Below are positions 24,933 to 31,944 of a stretch of DNA of 64,000 bases, piece after piece. The stretch's first letter is position 1; every line of letters starts with the position of its first letter. Source of the DNA: Piezodorus guildinii. Its lineage: Eukaryota; Arthropoda; Insecta; Hemiptera; Pentatomidae. The notes beneath the pieces were generated by a model. That model had not been told where the DNA came from, made no database searches, and worked only from the letters and a program-made list of their open reading frames with translations. The stretch is taken from the NCBI GenBank assembly GCA_023052935.1, contig CM041292.1:33207386-33271385 (forward strand). Reading direction: 5' to 3'. The translations under genes and the position numbers were made by a program.

Positions 24933-27900
24933 TATATATATATTTATGTTTTCTCTAAAAGATTTATTTTAGTTTGGAAAATCTTCTTCTCTCATAAAGG
25001 TGTCATGGCTATCACCTTATTCTAATTTAAATTTTATAGTTGAACAGCAACATCATTTAACTTTTCATTTTAGCAACAGCTTTGATAATTAAAAACGTTT
25101 TTCGTCAATTTCTTTTAATATCTTTCATTTTTCAGACTATTTTCACAAGATTTCGCAAGTAGTATCAAATTTTTACATTAAATTTATTCAAACACCTATA
25201 AAAAGGATAATACAAACTTTCTAGTATGTTTTTGATGAGCTCAAAACAGGATTTAGAATTTTATATTGAAGGCTGAAAAATGGATTGTATCTTCAGATAT
25301 AAAATATATTCCTGGAAGAATTTTGGGTAGGAACATAAGAAACACTTTTTTTTTTTTAATTAAGAAAATGGTTAATAACTATTTGAACAATAGTCATATT
25401 AATAATTTAATTATACTGACTGATTGCAACCTCCACAAATCTGTATTGTTAAAGCTTGTAAATTCTCCAATGAACTAGTATCAAATATTCTACACAATAC
25501 CTTATTCTTAAAGATCATCATATATTCTTCCTTTAAAGTCAGCTGTCTCATTTCCCACTCTTAGATAAGAGTAGGGAAGATAATAATTTATAATTTTTAA
25601 GTTTCTGGACAGGTCGTGTGAGATAATTGCTAGTTAGTGAGATAGTTTGCCTCCAAAATACCAACTATTTCCCACATGCAGCTTTGCCTTCATTTATTCA
25701 TGAATTTGTTTTATTACTTACTTACTATTATGAACCTAATAAAACCTATTACTGACAGAAATTGGTTATTAGTTTGTGGTGCTAATTATATGTTTCTTCT
25801 TGTATATTTTTCTTATTTTGGGACCTGATTGTTTCCTGCAATATTGTCTTAACATAACTTACACATCTTCGCCAAGAAATCAATAGTTTTCCCAAGCACC
25901 AAAGCTTAATCTTTTCTTTTGATGAATTCTATATTTATTTATTCCGGGGAGGGAAGGGGGGGAAGGGCAAGCACACGCCTACTAGATTTGCAAATTTTTG
26001 TTTTATTTATTCTTCATTTAAAAGGTTATACAGTTTCTAGTGCTTAGTACAATTCATTCTGCATGATTAGTGCTTTGATCTAAAACCATATTGGTAGCCT
26101 TGGATGATTTATTTGGTATAACCTTTGATCCAACTGGTTAGATTCAGGCAAAGATTTTATAAGATCTTGAAAGCAGTAAGATGATCTATCTATATCTTGA
26201 TAGTTATTAAAATCTATGTTTCAACATAATTACTAAAATTTAATAATCCTTTTTAATATTTAACAGATAAGAGGGATAAATGTACACCAGCATCTTCAGA
26301 AACCAAACCATACAGTTCCCAGGATAAGCTTAAGCAAAATATTCCAGATAGAAGTGAAGTTCGTGAGCTTGGTGCTAAAACAAAAGAAAATTATGGTAGG
26401 TAACATTCAAAAATATTATAGCATATAAAAATGCATAAACATAAATATTTGAACTTACTTTAAAGATTATTTCTTCACCAACAGTCTATATTTTATCAAC
26501 ATTTTAGAGACAACCTGCATATTTTGTAATAATTATAAAAGAAAATTTTCAAAGGCGTTCATCAGATTTTTTTGTTTGGATAAATTATTTATTTTTATAA
26601 TGTTTTCATTTTTAAAGTTGTATGTTCAATATTTATAGGGAAAAAAGAAAAAGTAGACAGTATATCACCCCCACCCAAAAAATGTGATGAAAAACCTAAG
26701 AGCAAAAAGGGTCGTACTGAAAATTTTTGCAACACTGAAGATGATTGCATTCAGGGTAGTAACTTTTCATATTTCAGCTTTTTTTAACCCTTAACCTCCA
26801 TATTTATAAACATAATTAATCATGTACATTAAAGGTGTATGGTAGGGTCAAGCCTCATTACAGAAAAAAATAAAAATCTGACTTATTTATAATCACTATA
26901 CGTAATTCACTGATAACATATACATATAATATTTTTTTTTGGTTAGAAATAATCACAAATCTTAGCCTACCCAAAATGTCTAATATTGGCCTCTTGCCGA
27001 CATTTATTTCTTGGAGATGTACAGATTACTGTCTAAAGGGGGTCACCGACCGTCAAGACAATGACCAATCCATGGTCTAGATCTACAGATTATAGATGTT
27101 TAGGGTCAGCCAAATAAAATCAATAGTCCCTATTCTTAGAATATAGCTGATATAATGTACCCGAGTAATTTACAATAACAATGATGTCACCTTCAGATTA
27201 TCAGAAATATAGCTCTGCTTAATTTGTTGATAAAATAGTTAATAGAACTTCAATATTTTAGAATACCAAACATTAAATAGTAGTCATTAATCATCACTGA
27301 GAATGCAACCTTGTCAATTTGATCTGTTGGGCTTGCTTCAGGACATAAGACTTTTTTTCTTACAAGAAGATTGTATAATTATATTTTGTATATTAACAAA
27401 TGTATAACCATGTATATATCATCCATATTATATTTTCAAAATGATTTCAGGCCTGATAATACCAGGTTTATATATTTGATATTTTAATCACTTAACTGTT
27501 TCCTTACTGAAAATCTTCCAAGATAATATTTCTCAATATTATCTGCGACTTTATTAAAATGTTTGCGCTAAAAATTATACTTTTTGCCCAAAAGTGAAAC
27601 AAATTTATGCATATGACTTACATATATGATTTGTTAAATTATGCCATTACTTTCTTATAGAGGAAGCTTCTCAGTTTTTCTCACCAGTTTTCATTTGTTT
27701 TAAAATGCTTATTATTTATCTGCTTTCTATATATTTATTATAATCTTTATCTTTAAGATGGAAATGTTATGAAATTACTTATAAGTACTCAACTTATAAT
27801 TGTTTTTATTTTAGGAAGAACAGAAAAGGTTGAATGCCAGCCAATTCCATCTGAAACGTGTAAGGTAAAACACAAGAAGGAGTCTCAAAATGATAAAATT

Positions 27901-28286
27901 ATCAAAGGTAATTGACTATTCTAATATCAATTCTTGTTATGGTTATACTAACAAGGACCAGATTTAATTTTTTTTTTTTTTTAAATACTTATTCAATGAG
28001 TAACGAAAACTTTTTTTTACAAAAAAAAAAAAAAAAAAAAAAATCATGTTTTATTAAGAAATATTATCTTTGTATGTAAAATTATCTATATTATTATTTT
28101 ACAGATGACTGGAGGAATGAAAAGATGACTGGGCTTTCAAATGGAATCATACCTTTTTCAGAAGCTCCAAGCTCTTATACCTGGAATATTGGCACTCCAA
28201 TATCAGCCAACTGTCCACCAAAATGTATTTATTTAGTGCGCCTCAAAAAGAAATATTTATTGATGGATCATAAAAGATGTGCTTAA
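1585..28286 (+). CDS. Giant tandem-exon cysteine-rich protein gene (3' part; spliced span)
   Basis: This is the span of one multi-exon gene; the exons are listed separately. Every intact exon has an AG acceptor, then two bases completing a codon, and ends one base into a codon before GT, so all introns are phase 1 and nearly all exon lengths are multiples of three. Order: three hydrophilic exons, an array of Cys-rich exons, six low-Cys or Lys-rich exons, then a terminal exon with TAA. The standard 69-70-residue repeat has 19 Cys, mostly in CC or CxxC pairs (motifs CCEICQANC, VICCQTD, CSDICQACC, CGPCDDCC). The first exon begins after an acceptor, so the start codon and any signal peptide lie upstream. 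I recognise no family. Composition suggests a secreted, disulfide-crosslinked structural product, which is inference. A metal-binding role is possible but less likely given the Asn/Asp/Gln-rich spacers. Confidence 0.85.
1776..1889 (+). CDS. Hydrophilic exon 2
   Basis: Acceptor TTTACAG, donor G|GTAAGA, 114 nt, phase 1-1. It encodes GKTEKDSCQKP, IIEICQRRSQ and a Ser/Asn-rich tail. The IIEICQ element echoes the CEICQ motif of the later Cys-rich repeats, so it may be a diverged relative. Confidence 0.65.
2572..2658 (+). CDS. Hydrophilic exon 3
   Basis: Acceptor TTTATAG, donor G|GTAAAT, 87 nt, phase 1-1. It encodes 29 residues including SCSQDCQPQRQIPRDD. The spacing (C-x3-C followed by Gln/Pro) suggests a reduced version of the N-half of the Cys-rich repeat. 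Confidence 0.65.
2990..3720 (+). mobile_element. Strongly decayed LINE fragment
   Basis: Short matches in shifting frames: NIPSELIKA (RT segment), LEYAV, YTDDLVTVK (degenerate YADD box), and at the far end YVKADLRESGLGW (typical LINE C-terminus). Plus strand, many stops; part of the intron after the hydrophilic exons. Confidence 0.4.
3437..3530 (+). repeat. Two-copy tandem repeat of ~47 bp
   Basis: The block TTTACATCCTATTTTTAG...TTAGTAGAAAT appears twice in succession with small differences. Confidence 0.7.
3730..5220. other. AT-rich intron stretch without recognised features
   Basis: Homopolymer-rich sequence with no splice-bounded Cys-rich exon and no recognisable transposon protein. Part of the long intron between 2658 and 6061. 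Confidence 0.5.
5236..5274 (+). ncRNA. Hammerhead-ribozyme-like core
   Basis: CTGAAGA (5239-5245), a perfect 6-bp stem GGCCTA/TAGGCC, GAAAC (5264-5268), then GTC. This matches the conserved hammerhead core with a variable base at the permitted position. Stem III would be only ACGT, so activity would need a dimer, and stem I pairing is weak. Such cores occur in Penelope-like retroelements and retrozymes; no RT is seen nearby. Confidence 0.4.
5892..6000 (+). pseudogene. Decayed C-half exon
   Basis: Readable as SCLPSCSDIYQACCESKINKC, homologous to the C-half exons at 11457 and 12173. Two bases are missing near the acceptor compared with those exons, so it cannot be joined in phase 1. The normal TGTTGTG|GT donor is replaced by an AT-rich run. 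Probably skipped. Confidence 0.6.
6061..6171 (+). CDS. N-half Cys-rich exon
   Basis: Acceptor CCTACAG, donor G|GTAAGC, 111 nt, phase 1-1. It corresponds to the first half of the standard repeat, ending at the position where a full exon reads CCQTDNPCC (here CCCQTDSPC). The matching C-half is a separate exon at 7375, so here one repeat is split by a 1.2-kb intron that contains a repeat insertion. Confidence 0.75.
6375..7100 (-). repeat. Copy of the ~0.9-kb unclassified repeat family (minus)
   Basis: Starts CAACTTTCACTTACCGCC and runs through the same blocks, in reverse, as the tandem copies at 48.5-50.3 kb (TTCAAATACAGTTAGAG, CATCTCGGGCGTATAGTTG, ATGAAATTTCAG). It occupies the intron that splits a repeat between its N-half (6061) and C-half (7375) exons. 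Confidence 0.65.
7375..7476 (+). CDS. C-half Cys-rich exon
   Basis: Acceptor GCATTAG, donor G|GTATGA, 102 nt, phase 1-1. It encodes the second half of the repeat (PCLDICQICCDS, then CGQCDDCC). The first conserved Cys pair of this half is partly replaced by Ala/Arg (SARSSKPC). Confidence 0.75.
7781..7990 (+). CDS. Full Cys-rich repeat exon
   Basis: Acceptor ATTACAG, donor G|GTATGC, 210 nt, phase 1-1. Complete repeat: CKTTCSEICPVKC, VICCQTDKPCC, CSDICQVC. Two Cys are lost compared with the consensus (CF for CC, and NGC at the end). It is a diverged copy, unlike the homogenised array downstream. Confidence 0.8.
8265..11110 (-). mobile_element. LINE with AP-endonuclease and RT, frameshifted
   Basis: Minus-strand non-LTR retrotransposon inside an intron of the Cys-rich gene. 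Order from its 5' side: endonuclease fragments (DITALQEI near 11090; SVHAPTEDK, FLGDF, IDHVLISS, DHYLLKAVFRH within 10198-10944), RT (PLFKKGD, LFIDFKQAF, GYADDIVVLA within 9016-9607), then YGSEMWTL, RALRIFERK and a C-terminal AKVHLGL ending near 8295. At least five frame breaks separate the blocks, so it is dead. The C-terminal part resembles the fragment at 42.9 kb. Confidence 0.85.
11457..11558 (+). CDS. C-half Cys-rich exon
   Basis: Acceptor CATTAG, donor G|GTACTT, 102 nt, phase 1-1; encodes RQDCSSCLPSCSDICQLCC and then CDHSDKCC. It follows the 3.5-kb intron that carries a minus-strand LINE. No N-half exon is visible just upstream. Confidence 0.75.
11645..11851 (+). CDS. Full Cys-rich repeat exon
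   Basis: Acceptor TCTACAG, donor G|GTATGC, 207 nt, phase 1-1, separated from the previous C-half exon by only 86 nt. Contains CAKKCCEICQANC, VICCQSDNPCC, NGDGSNCLPSC; the distal CGPC is replaced (KYDQSDCC). Confidence 0.85.
12173..12274 (+). CDS. C-half Cys-rich exon
   Basis: Acceptor TTATTAG, donor G|GTACTT, 102 nt, phase 1-1. The middle is altered (SNTRHECC in place of SDICQACC), so one Cys is lost. It pairs with the next exon exactly as 11457 pairs with 11645, which suggests a duplicated two-exon block. Confidence 0.75.
12359..12607 (+). CDS. Chimeric Cys-rich exon (full repeat fused to an N-half end)
   Basis: Acceptor TCTACAG; 249 nt, a multiple of three. It runs as a normal repeat to ENKIC, then switches to PVNPAKCQGENPIRICCCQTD, which matches the end of the N-half exon at 6061. 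The donor would be G|GTTATT, weaker than its neighbours, so use of this exon is less certain. Confidence 0.65.
12930..13180 (+). repeat. tRNA-derived SINE-like repeat
   Basis: Two tRNA-head-like segments (GTCCCCGAGTGGGTCAGC, then GGTGGCCAAGTGGGTTAGTG) resembling A-box regions, each followed by a GCAACC block. No good tRNA fold; read as SINE sequence. Confidence 0.4.
13341..13731. mobile_element. MITE with AATTGAGACGTTG terminal inverted repeats
   Basis: 391 bp bounded by AATTGAGACGTTGTTTTCCA and its inverse near 13707-13731. No ORF. Its interior resembles the copy at 29018-29416; the termini match the larger element at 47035-48371. Confidence 0.8.
13915..14137 (+). mobile_element. Mariner transposase fragment
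   Basis: In broken frame it reads TARKIRGVYGSDLIAD, then NWF, like the N-terminal helix-turn-helix region of mariner/SETMAR transposases. Its right edge abuts the truncated Cys-rich exon at 14138. Confidence 0.6.
14138..14304 (+). pseudogene. 5'-truncated Cys-rich exon next to mariner debris
   Basis: Homology to the standard repeat starts abruptly at CAAGCAAACTG; the acceptor and the first ~13 codons are missing and are replaced by mariner-like sequence. The 3' side is intact (CGPC-equivalent RGPCDDCC, donor G|GTATTT). The nearest AG would give phase 2, incompatible with the other phase-1 introns. Two Cys are also substituted (ICSQ, CYEN). Confidence 0.7.
14389..14595 (+). CDS. Array exon, unit 1
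   Basis: 207 nt, phase 1-1, TTATAG acceptor. Full repeat of the TDKTCC subtype; ends CDDCYG (the last CC is changed to CY), as in the unit at 14974. First unit of the homogenised ~290-bp array. Confidence 0.9.
14680..14889 (+). CDS. Array exon, unit 2
   Basis: 210 nt, phase 1-1, one extra Asn codon at the start (NNNNNC). TDKTCC subtype, CVTKCCEIC, CDDCCG end. The preceding intron is only 84 nt. Confidence 0.9.
14974..15183 (+). CDS. Array exon, unit 3
   Basis: 210 nt, phase 1-1, acceptor of the TTGTTGTATAG type. TDNPCC subtype with a CDDCYG end. With unit 2 it forms a dimer that recurs as units 4-5. Confidence 0.9.
15268..15477 (+). CDS. Array exon, unit 4
   Basis: 210 nt, phase 1-1. TDKTCC subtype, nearly identical to unit 2, including the preceding intron (which carries the AAAATAAAATTATTG variant). 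Confidence 0.9.
15561..15770 (+). CDS. Array exon, unit 5
   Basis: 210 nt, phase 1-1, TTGTTGTATAG acceptor as in unit 3. TDNPCC subtype, but with a distal variant (ENKNRKCGPC) that loses one Cys. Confidence 0.9.
15854..16063 (+). CDS. Array exon, unit 6
   Basis: 210 nt, phase 1-1. TDKTCC subtype with CCRTD for CCQTD; otherwise like units 2 and 4. Confidence 0.9.
16147..16353 (+). CDS. Array exon, unit 7
   Basis: 207 nt, phase 1-1. CVKKYCEIC (one Cys to Tyr) and TDKTRC (another Cys to Arg), shared in part with unit 8, so these are sister duplicates. Confidence 0.9.
16437..16643 (+). CDS. Array exon, unit 8
   Basis: 207 nt, phase 1-1. TDKTRC subtype like unit 7. 290-bp spacing on both sides. 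Confidence 0.9.
16727..16933 (+). CDS. Array exon, unit 9
   Basis: 207 nt, phase 1-1; the exon starts GCAATA instead of GTAATA (still Gly). TDKTCC with NSDGSNC and a CCDNKIC variant. Confidence 0.9.
17018..17227 (+). CDS. Array exon, unit 10
   Basis: 210 nt, phase 1-1. The acceptor is TTTTAAG instead of TATAG, so slightly weaker. TDNPCC subtype with KNCKCGPC; close to units 3 and 5. Confidence 0.85.
17312..17520 (+). pseudogene. Array unit 11 with a 1-nt deletion
   Basis: The intron signals are intact but the exon is 209 nt: one base is missing in the codons for NCLPSC (TGCTTCCATC in place of TGCTTGCCATC). If included it shifts the frame of everything after it; if skipped, the symmetric phases keep frame. 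Could be a real allele, an assembly error, or a naturally skipped exon. Confidence 0.75.
17604..17801 (+). CDS. Array exon, unit 12, internally shortened
   Basis: 198 nt, phase 1-1. An in-frame deletion removes the ACCEN segment (SDICQYKNYKCGPC), leaving two fewer Cys. CCETCQTNC in the first half and TDKPCC. Confidence 0.85.
17884..18084 (+). CDS. Array exon, unit 13, shortened
   Basis: 201 nt, phase 1-1. First half standard (NCRTDNPTKVICCQSD); the end is shortened to KICKSDDSCG, losing the CGPC pair. Confidence 0.85.
18171..18371 (+). CDS. Array exon, unit 14
   Basis: 201 nt, phase 1-1, TTCTACAG acceptor. NANCKTCCEIC, CCRTDNSCC, shortened middle (NSDGCLPSC), standard CRCGPCDDCC end. Last of the tightly spaced units; a mariner remnant lies 27 bp downstream. 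Confidence 0.85.
18399..19112 (+). mobile_element. Mariner-like element, internally deleted
   Basis: 714 bp flanked by TA on both sides. Terminal repeats: TTGGGTTGACAAATAAGTCC at the left and the inverse of TTGGAAAATAAGTCC at the right. The interior reads VWSVYGDDALTE and APSHYHLF (the catalytic-region motif family) with stops and a central deletion. Sits in the intron between 18371 and 19180. Confidence 0.8.
19180..19392 (+). CDS. Full Cys-rich exon after the array
   Basis: 213 nt, phase 1-1, TCCACAG acceptor, donor G|GTATGA. CVKKCCEICTENC, VICCQTDKTCC, CSDICQICCESKISKCDQCDDCC. More diverged than the array units and closer to the exon at 7781. Confidence 0.85.
19529..19633 (+). CDS. N-half Cys-rich exon
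   Basis: 105 nt, phase 1-1, TCTGCAG acceptor. NCVKKCCEICPANC then VICCQTDNSCC. The donor is T|GTAAGT directly after the CC codons, so the joint with the next exon (T|GC) adds another Cys. Confidence 0.8.
19985..20960 (-). other. Unclassified repeat-like intron sequence
   Basis: Less AT-rich than its surroundings, with short open stretches on the minus strand (20040-20234, 20745-20948). I do not recognise any motif. Possibly decayed transposon sequence. Confidence 0.3.
21198..21305 (+). CDS. N-half Cys-rich exon
   Basis: 108 nt, phase 1-1, CTGTAG acceptor, donor T|GTGAGT. CVKKCCEICQENR (one Cys to Arg), VICCQTENSC. The preceding 1.6-kb intron contains uncharacterised repeat-like sequence. 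Confidence 0.8.
21577..21684 (+). CDS. N-half Cys-rich exon
   Basis: 108 nt, phase 1-1, CTATAG acceptor, donor T|GTAAGT. CVKKCETCSANYQ (one CC reduced to C), VICCQTDNSC. Confidence 0.8.
22032..22140 (+). pseudogene. N-half exon broken by a 2-nt deletion
   Basis: The splice sites look intact (CTCCAG; T|GTAAGT), but two bases are missing in the DNPxK codons, giving an immediate TAA. Length 109 nt instead of 111. Skipping would preserve frame. Confidence 0.75.
23040..23235 (-). repeat. tRNA-derived SINE-like repeat
   Basis: On the minus strand it begins GGAGCATGGTCTAGTTGATA (A-box-like) and carries GGTTCAAACCC (B box), followed by a unique body. The acceptor ends do not pair, so it is not a tRNA gene. 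Confidence 0.6.
24154..24273 (+). CDS. Tail exon 1, moderate cysteine
   Basis: Acceptor CCCAAG, donor A|GTGAGT, 120 nt, phase 1-1. CVAACKETCKIICQDKTC, then CSDCSSKCNKPC. The Cys are spaced by three or more residues and Lys-rich, unlike the array repeat. May be a diverged repeat. Confidence 0.7.
24484..24509. repeat. Poly(A) tract
   Basis: An almost uninterrupted run of A in the intron between 24273 and 24660. Confidence 0.9.
24660..24776 (+). CDS. Tail exon 2
   Basis: 117 nt, phase 1-1 with the acceptor TTAGCAG; TTTTAG three bases earlier (start 24657) is an equally in-frame NAGNAG choice. Donor G|GTAGGT. Contains KCLPSCSEISE, recognisably related to CLPSCSDICQ, and ends ECCG. Confidence 0.75.
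24889..24943. repeat. (AT)n microsatellite
   Basis: AT dinucleotide run with one slip, in the intron after 24776. Confidence 0.9.
24960..26260. other. Intron without recognised features
   Basis: I see no exon-like unit and no transposon motif; an ORF at 25266-25478 lacks support. Confidence 0.5.
26267..26395 (+). CDS. Tail exon 3, low cysteine
   Basis: 129 nt, phase 1-1, TTAACAG acceptor, donor G|GTAGGT. Lys/Glu/Ser-rich with a single Cys near the start. The ~1.5-kb intron before it carries an (AT)n tract. Confidence 0.7.
26639..26755 (+). CDS. Tail exon 4, Lys-rich
   Basis: 117 nt, phase 1-1, TTTATAG acceptor, donor G|GTAGTA. Lys/Pro-rich start (SPPPKKCDEK), three Cys in total, acidic end. 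Confidence 0.65.
27815..27907 (+). CDS. Tail exon 5, Lys-rich
   Basis: 93 nt, phase 1-1, TTTTAG acceptor, donor G|GTAATT. Two Cys (VECQPIPSETCK) and a Lys-rich second half. Confidence 0.65.
28105..28286 (+). CDS. Terminal exon with stop codon
   Basis: Acceptor TTTTACAG; two bases complete a codon, then 59 codons and TAA. Trp/Ser/Pro-containing stretch, CPPKCIYLVRL, and a Lys-rich end with one last Cys. AATAAA follows 13 bp after the stop. Confidence 0.75.
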
Positions 28287-28298
28287 TTTAGTAAATTA

Positions 28299-28304
28299 AA
28301 TAAA
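28299..28304 (+). promoter_or_regulatory. Polyadenylation signal of the Cys-rich gene
   Basis: AATAAA, 13 bp after the TAA of the terminal exon. The close spacing implies a very short 3' UTR. Confidence 0.55.
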
Positions 28305-29017
28305 CAAAAAATGTTAAATACTGTTTAATTCATCTTTCCTTGAACCTTTTGCTATGATTTATAATATCAGAGTAATCCAATGTATATTTATATGTTTCTG
28401 GATAAAAAATGTTTAATTAGAAAAAAAAGAAGAGAGTTGAAAACAAAAACTGTAGTTTTCTGATTAAGAAAACCATTTTACTTGCTCTTTAATACTATAC
28501 TGTCCAGTATCTCTGTCATAATCACCATTACACATTGCTAAGTAATACTTAATCATTCATAAGCTGAATGAAAGTGGCTCTACTCTTCTTTCCATCAGCG
28601 ATTTTTCTTAGATGTCTATCTTTTGAACTAAAATGACTCTTTATTTACTGAATGTCTTCACCATATGTTCCTCTATTCACCCAGTTAATTCCAGTTTCGG
28701 ACCTATTAACTTGTATATATCTTCTCAGAGATCCACCACCTTAAAGTAATGTTTGCCGTTCATGCTACTTTGTTTTGAAACTCCTTTCCTACCCCATTTG
28801 TAGAATCTTGTAAATAATCTCTTTCAAACATCAATTCTTTATATATCTACTGAACCATCAATTTTTCCAACTCATGTGAAATTGAAAGTAAAATATGAAA
28901 ACTACTCATTACTACCAAATCCATTCCAGCTAAATTATGAACTTTAGAAACCCAAACACTTTGTACATTTCTTTTTATTCTTAGGGTACTATCCATGTTA
29001 AAAGTTCGGTCCTCAAC

Positions 29018-29416
29018 ATTTGAGACGTTGAGTTCCAAAAGGTACTAGTATCCATTCTAAAACATTTTATAGGAAGAGCAAAAATTTCTCATTATCTATA
29101 TTATTTAAACCAACTTATTTGATTCTTTTCACATTAGAATCTGGAATATTGTTTTTTACTATAATAATAACATCATATTAAACTTATGGAATGAAATGTT
29201 TTAGTATGATTTGGAACAAAAATAAATGTTTAATTATAAGCTTTAGAAAATAATAGCATTTCTAATTCATGGTTTTAAAGGAACTTGAGTGTTCAATAGA
29301 TAAAATCAAAAAGAAGATTAAGATTAAACTAAATGACAAGAATACAAATATGTCAAAATATAAATTTCATAAAAAAAAAAAAATGTTCTTTAGTAGCTTT
29401 TGGAGGTCAACGTCAG
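29018..29416. mobile_element. MITE, second copy of the AATTGAGACG family
   Basis: Starts ATTTGAGACGTTGAGTTCCA and ends GGAGGTCAACGTC; its internal sequence is collinear with 13341-13731 (GAATATTGTTTTTTA, ATAACATCATATTAAA). More diverged at its right end. Confidence 0.7.
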
Positions 29417-29549
29417 GTCAAAGTCTTCTCTTTGATTCTCAATTAGTGTTTCCAACCCTATAATCAAGAGAAATTCCAAGTACATCCTATCTGTGTGTAT
29501 GTGCCAAAAAGAATCTTATTGACAGAGATTTTTGTTTTCTGGATGGAAA

Positions 29550-29830
29550 CAATTTATCTTATACAGTATGAGTTGTTCATCAAATTTTAAAAAACCTGGG
29601 AATTACCCATCTGCTAATTTTCCTAAATGATCTCCAGACCTCAATTCTAATGAGATGATGCAGTATGCGTTGCAGAGAAGCATTTTAACCACTGACATCA
29701 TTCGGTTGACCTTCAACAACTGAGAGCAGCATTGCAACCTCTAGGTAGTGAAATTCTTCAAGAAATTAGTGATAACATTATTAACAGTAGTACTCATAAT
29801 AGGTGGTACACAGATTCAGGCTAACTGAGG
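29550..29830 (+). mobile_element. Tc1/mariner transposase 3' fragment
   Basis: Broken frame reading SPDLNSNEMMQYALQ, LRAALQPLGSEILQEI, then HNRWYTDSG, which resembles the end of a Tc1-like transposase. Neither end nor TIR is clear. Confidence 0.5.
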
Positions 29831-30244
29831 ACAAGTTATTATTAGGTTGTCAGGAAAATAATGCAGGATTTTAGGCTTTTTCTTTACATACTCCTCTTTA
29901 TAATAAATTTGTTACATTTGCTTGATTGGTTAATTTGAAGAAAGAGAAGGAAAATAAAATCTTTGCTTACCTCTGCAGCATTTCACTGCTTAGAAATAAT
30001 TCAGTCTTTCTAAAATTTCAAAATGTGACATCAGTATGAATTTATGTTATTAATTTAAACTCAGCCAAAACGGGATCCAAACGGCCATGATCATTTATGA
30101 AGTGTATCCAATAATTGTTTCTTAAGAATTTTTATTGTTTTCAGTAAAAAACCTATGCAACTAAAACCTTTTAATTTGTTATTTTTCAAAATTACTAAAC
30201 TGAATTTGCCTGCAATAGAAAAATTAAAACTTTCTGATAAATAT

Positions 30245-30545
30245 TTATCAGGGAGGAGCCCACGGCTTGCTGGCCAGCCTACCAGGCCAAAGCTTGTGGG
30301 TTCTAGTCCAAGTCCCTTTTAATAAGATAGACCTTTTTAAACATAAAATTAAATGAGGATTCACTGACAACTTCCCCAAGGTATGAGAGAGCCGTCAGCC
30401 AACCCATTGGCCACTACCACTCACAAAAATGGGCCAAGTGAGTGATGACTTTACCAACTATAAAATATACATCAAGAATCACTGTGTAGGATTTTAGGAA
30501 ACCATACCACGGGGCCAAGGGTCTCCAAGTCCTGTCGCTCCAAAC
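30245..30545 (+). repeat. SINE-like repeat
   Basis: GGAGCCCACGGCTTGCTGG and GTGGGTTCTAGTCC resemble pol III A/B boxes; a GC-richer body follows. Family not recognised. Confidence 0.4.
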
Positions 30546-30989
30546 AAAAAAAAATCTGTTAATAAAAATAATAGTATTAAAATGCTAGGCAAAGTTAATA
30601 CCACAAAATTTGCCCTATTGAAAAAAAACAAAAATATTTTTTTTTGTTAATTGAATTATCAATACAGCAAAAATGTTTGGCAAAAGTCTGAACTATTTCT
30701 TTTCTAAAAGGTTATTAATTGTGATTAGCCCAATAATGATTGTAAGCTTCAAATTATGGAGGACCATTTTGAAACTATTGGAAGGAAAACTACAACAAAA
30801 ATGCCCAAGAGTGTGGAAACAATCAGGAAGGAATCAGGAACAATTACTGTGATTTAACTCATTTACAAAGCAATTTAAACTACTGATAGTTGGCTGAAAG
30901 AAACCAAATTTGAAATATTTATAGTTGTCTCTTAACAAAATTGTGTTGAATTGGAAAGGTGTTGGTTCAATTCTTGATTGAATTTAAAA

Positions 30990-31200
30990 CATCATAGTTG
31001 GGTTCACCTATGGGGTAGTAGCTAGGGTAACATTTTTCTATACCCAAGGTCACGGGTTCAAACCCGACAGCTGGCCCAAGGTGTTTAAAGGGAGTAAAAA
31101 ATCGTTGATCATGCCATCCTTCGGGAGGGGAGGGGGGCGTAAAGAGATATGTAAAATTTAGGACTGCCATTGCAGCATCATCTGAACATTAAATGAATGA
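30990..31200 (+). repeat. tRNA-derived SINE
   Basis: GGGGTAGTAGCTAGGGTAAC followed by AAGGTCACGGGTTCAAACCC (B box) and a tail ending in ACTGCCATTGCAGCATCATC. Related copies: 36470-36660 (minus), 44795-44995 (plus), 62610-62860 (minus). Confidence 0.65.
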
Positions 31201-31561
31201 AAAACAAAAAAGGCATCATTTAAAATATTATCATTTTACTGTAACAAATCGAAGATGGACTAAGTAACTTTATGATGAACAAATTATTCTTTAATTGGCA
31301 TAAAGTACTGTCTATCAGTTTCTAAAAAAGTGCATACTAATAATGTATAATATTTCTCTAGCATTTACTAGATATAATTTTTGTTTTAATATAAATTAAA
31401 CTCCATTTTTATACTACTAAGGATAATCAGACGATGCTGTATAGGAAGCCCTAAATTATGTCTATCTTAAATATTTAGTTAAGCTATTCACCCAGCCTGA
31501 TAACCTGACACATCTTTATCGATCCTCAAAACATAATTTTATACAAGCGAGCGAAAAACCC

Positions 31562-31754
31562 TATTAAAGTTATAGAGTATTAGGCAATGGAATAAAAGAA
31601 CCTTGTACTAGACAGCTTGTTTATTACTGCTATATATACAAACAACATGGCGCAGGGGACGCTACCAACTGGACTGCTTGTTGTTGGGCTGCTGTACACC
31701 TAGGTGGAAGTTCAGTGCCACAACTATCTTTACATATACAATCGATATTTAACA
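31562..31754 (-). repeat. Copia copy 1, 3' LTR
   Basis: 193 bp. On the minus strand it starts TGTTAAATATCGATTG and ends CTTTAATA. No difference from the 5' LTR was seen by eye. Confidence 0.9.
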
Positions 31755-31944
31755 CACCCCCTCAATTGAATGTTTTCAAATATATACATACACAAGTAAA
31801 TATTCAATTGTATCTCACATACAAAACAAGTAAAAATATTATTCTATTACAAAATTCTACACAACAAAACAAGTAAAAATATTATACTATTACAAAATTC
31901 TATACAACAATTTTAGCACAATATATATAAATGACATCAATATA

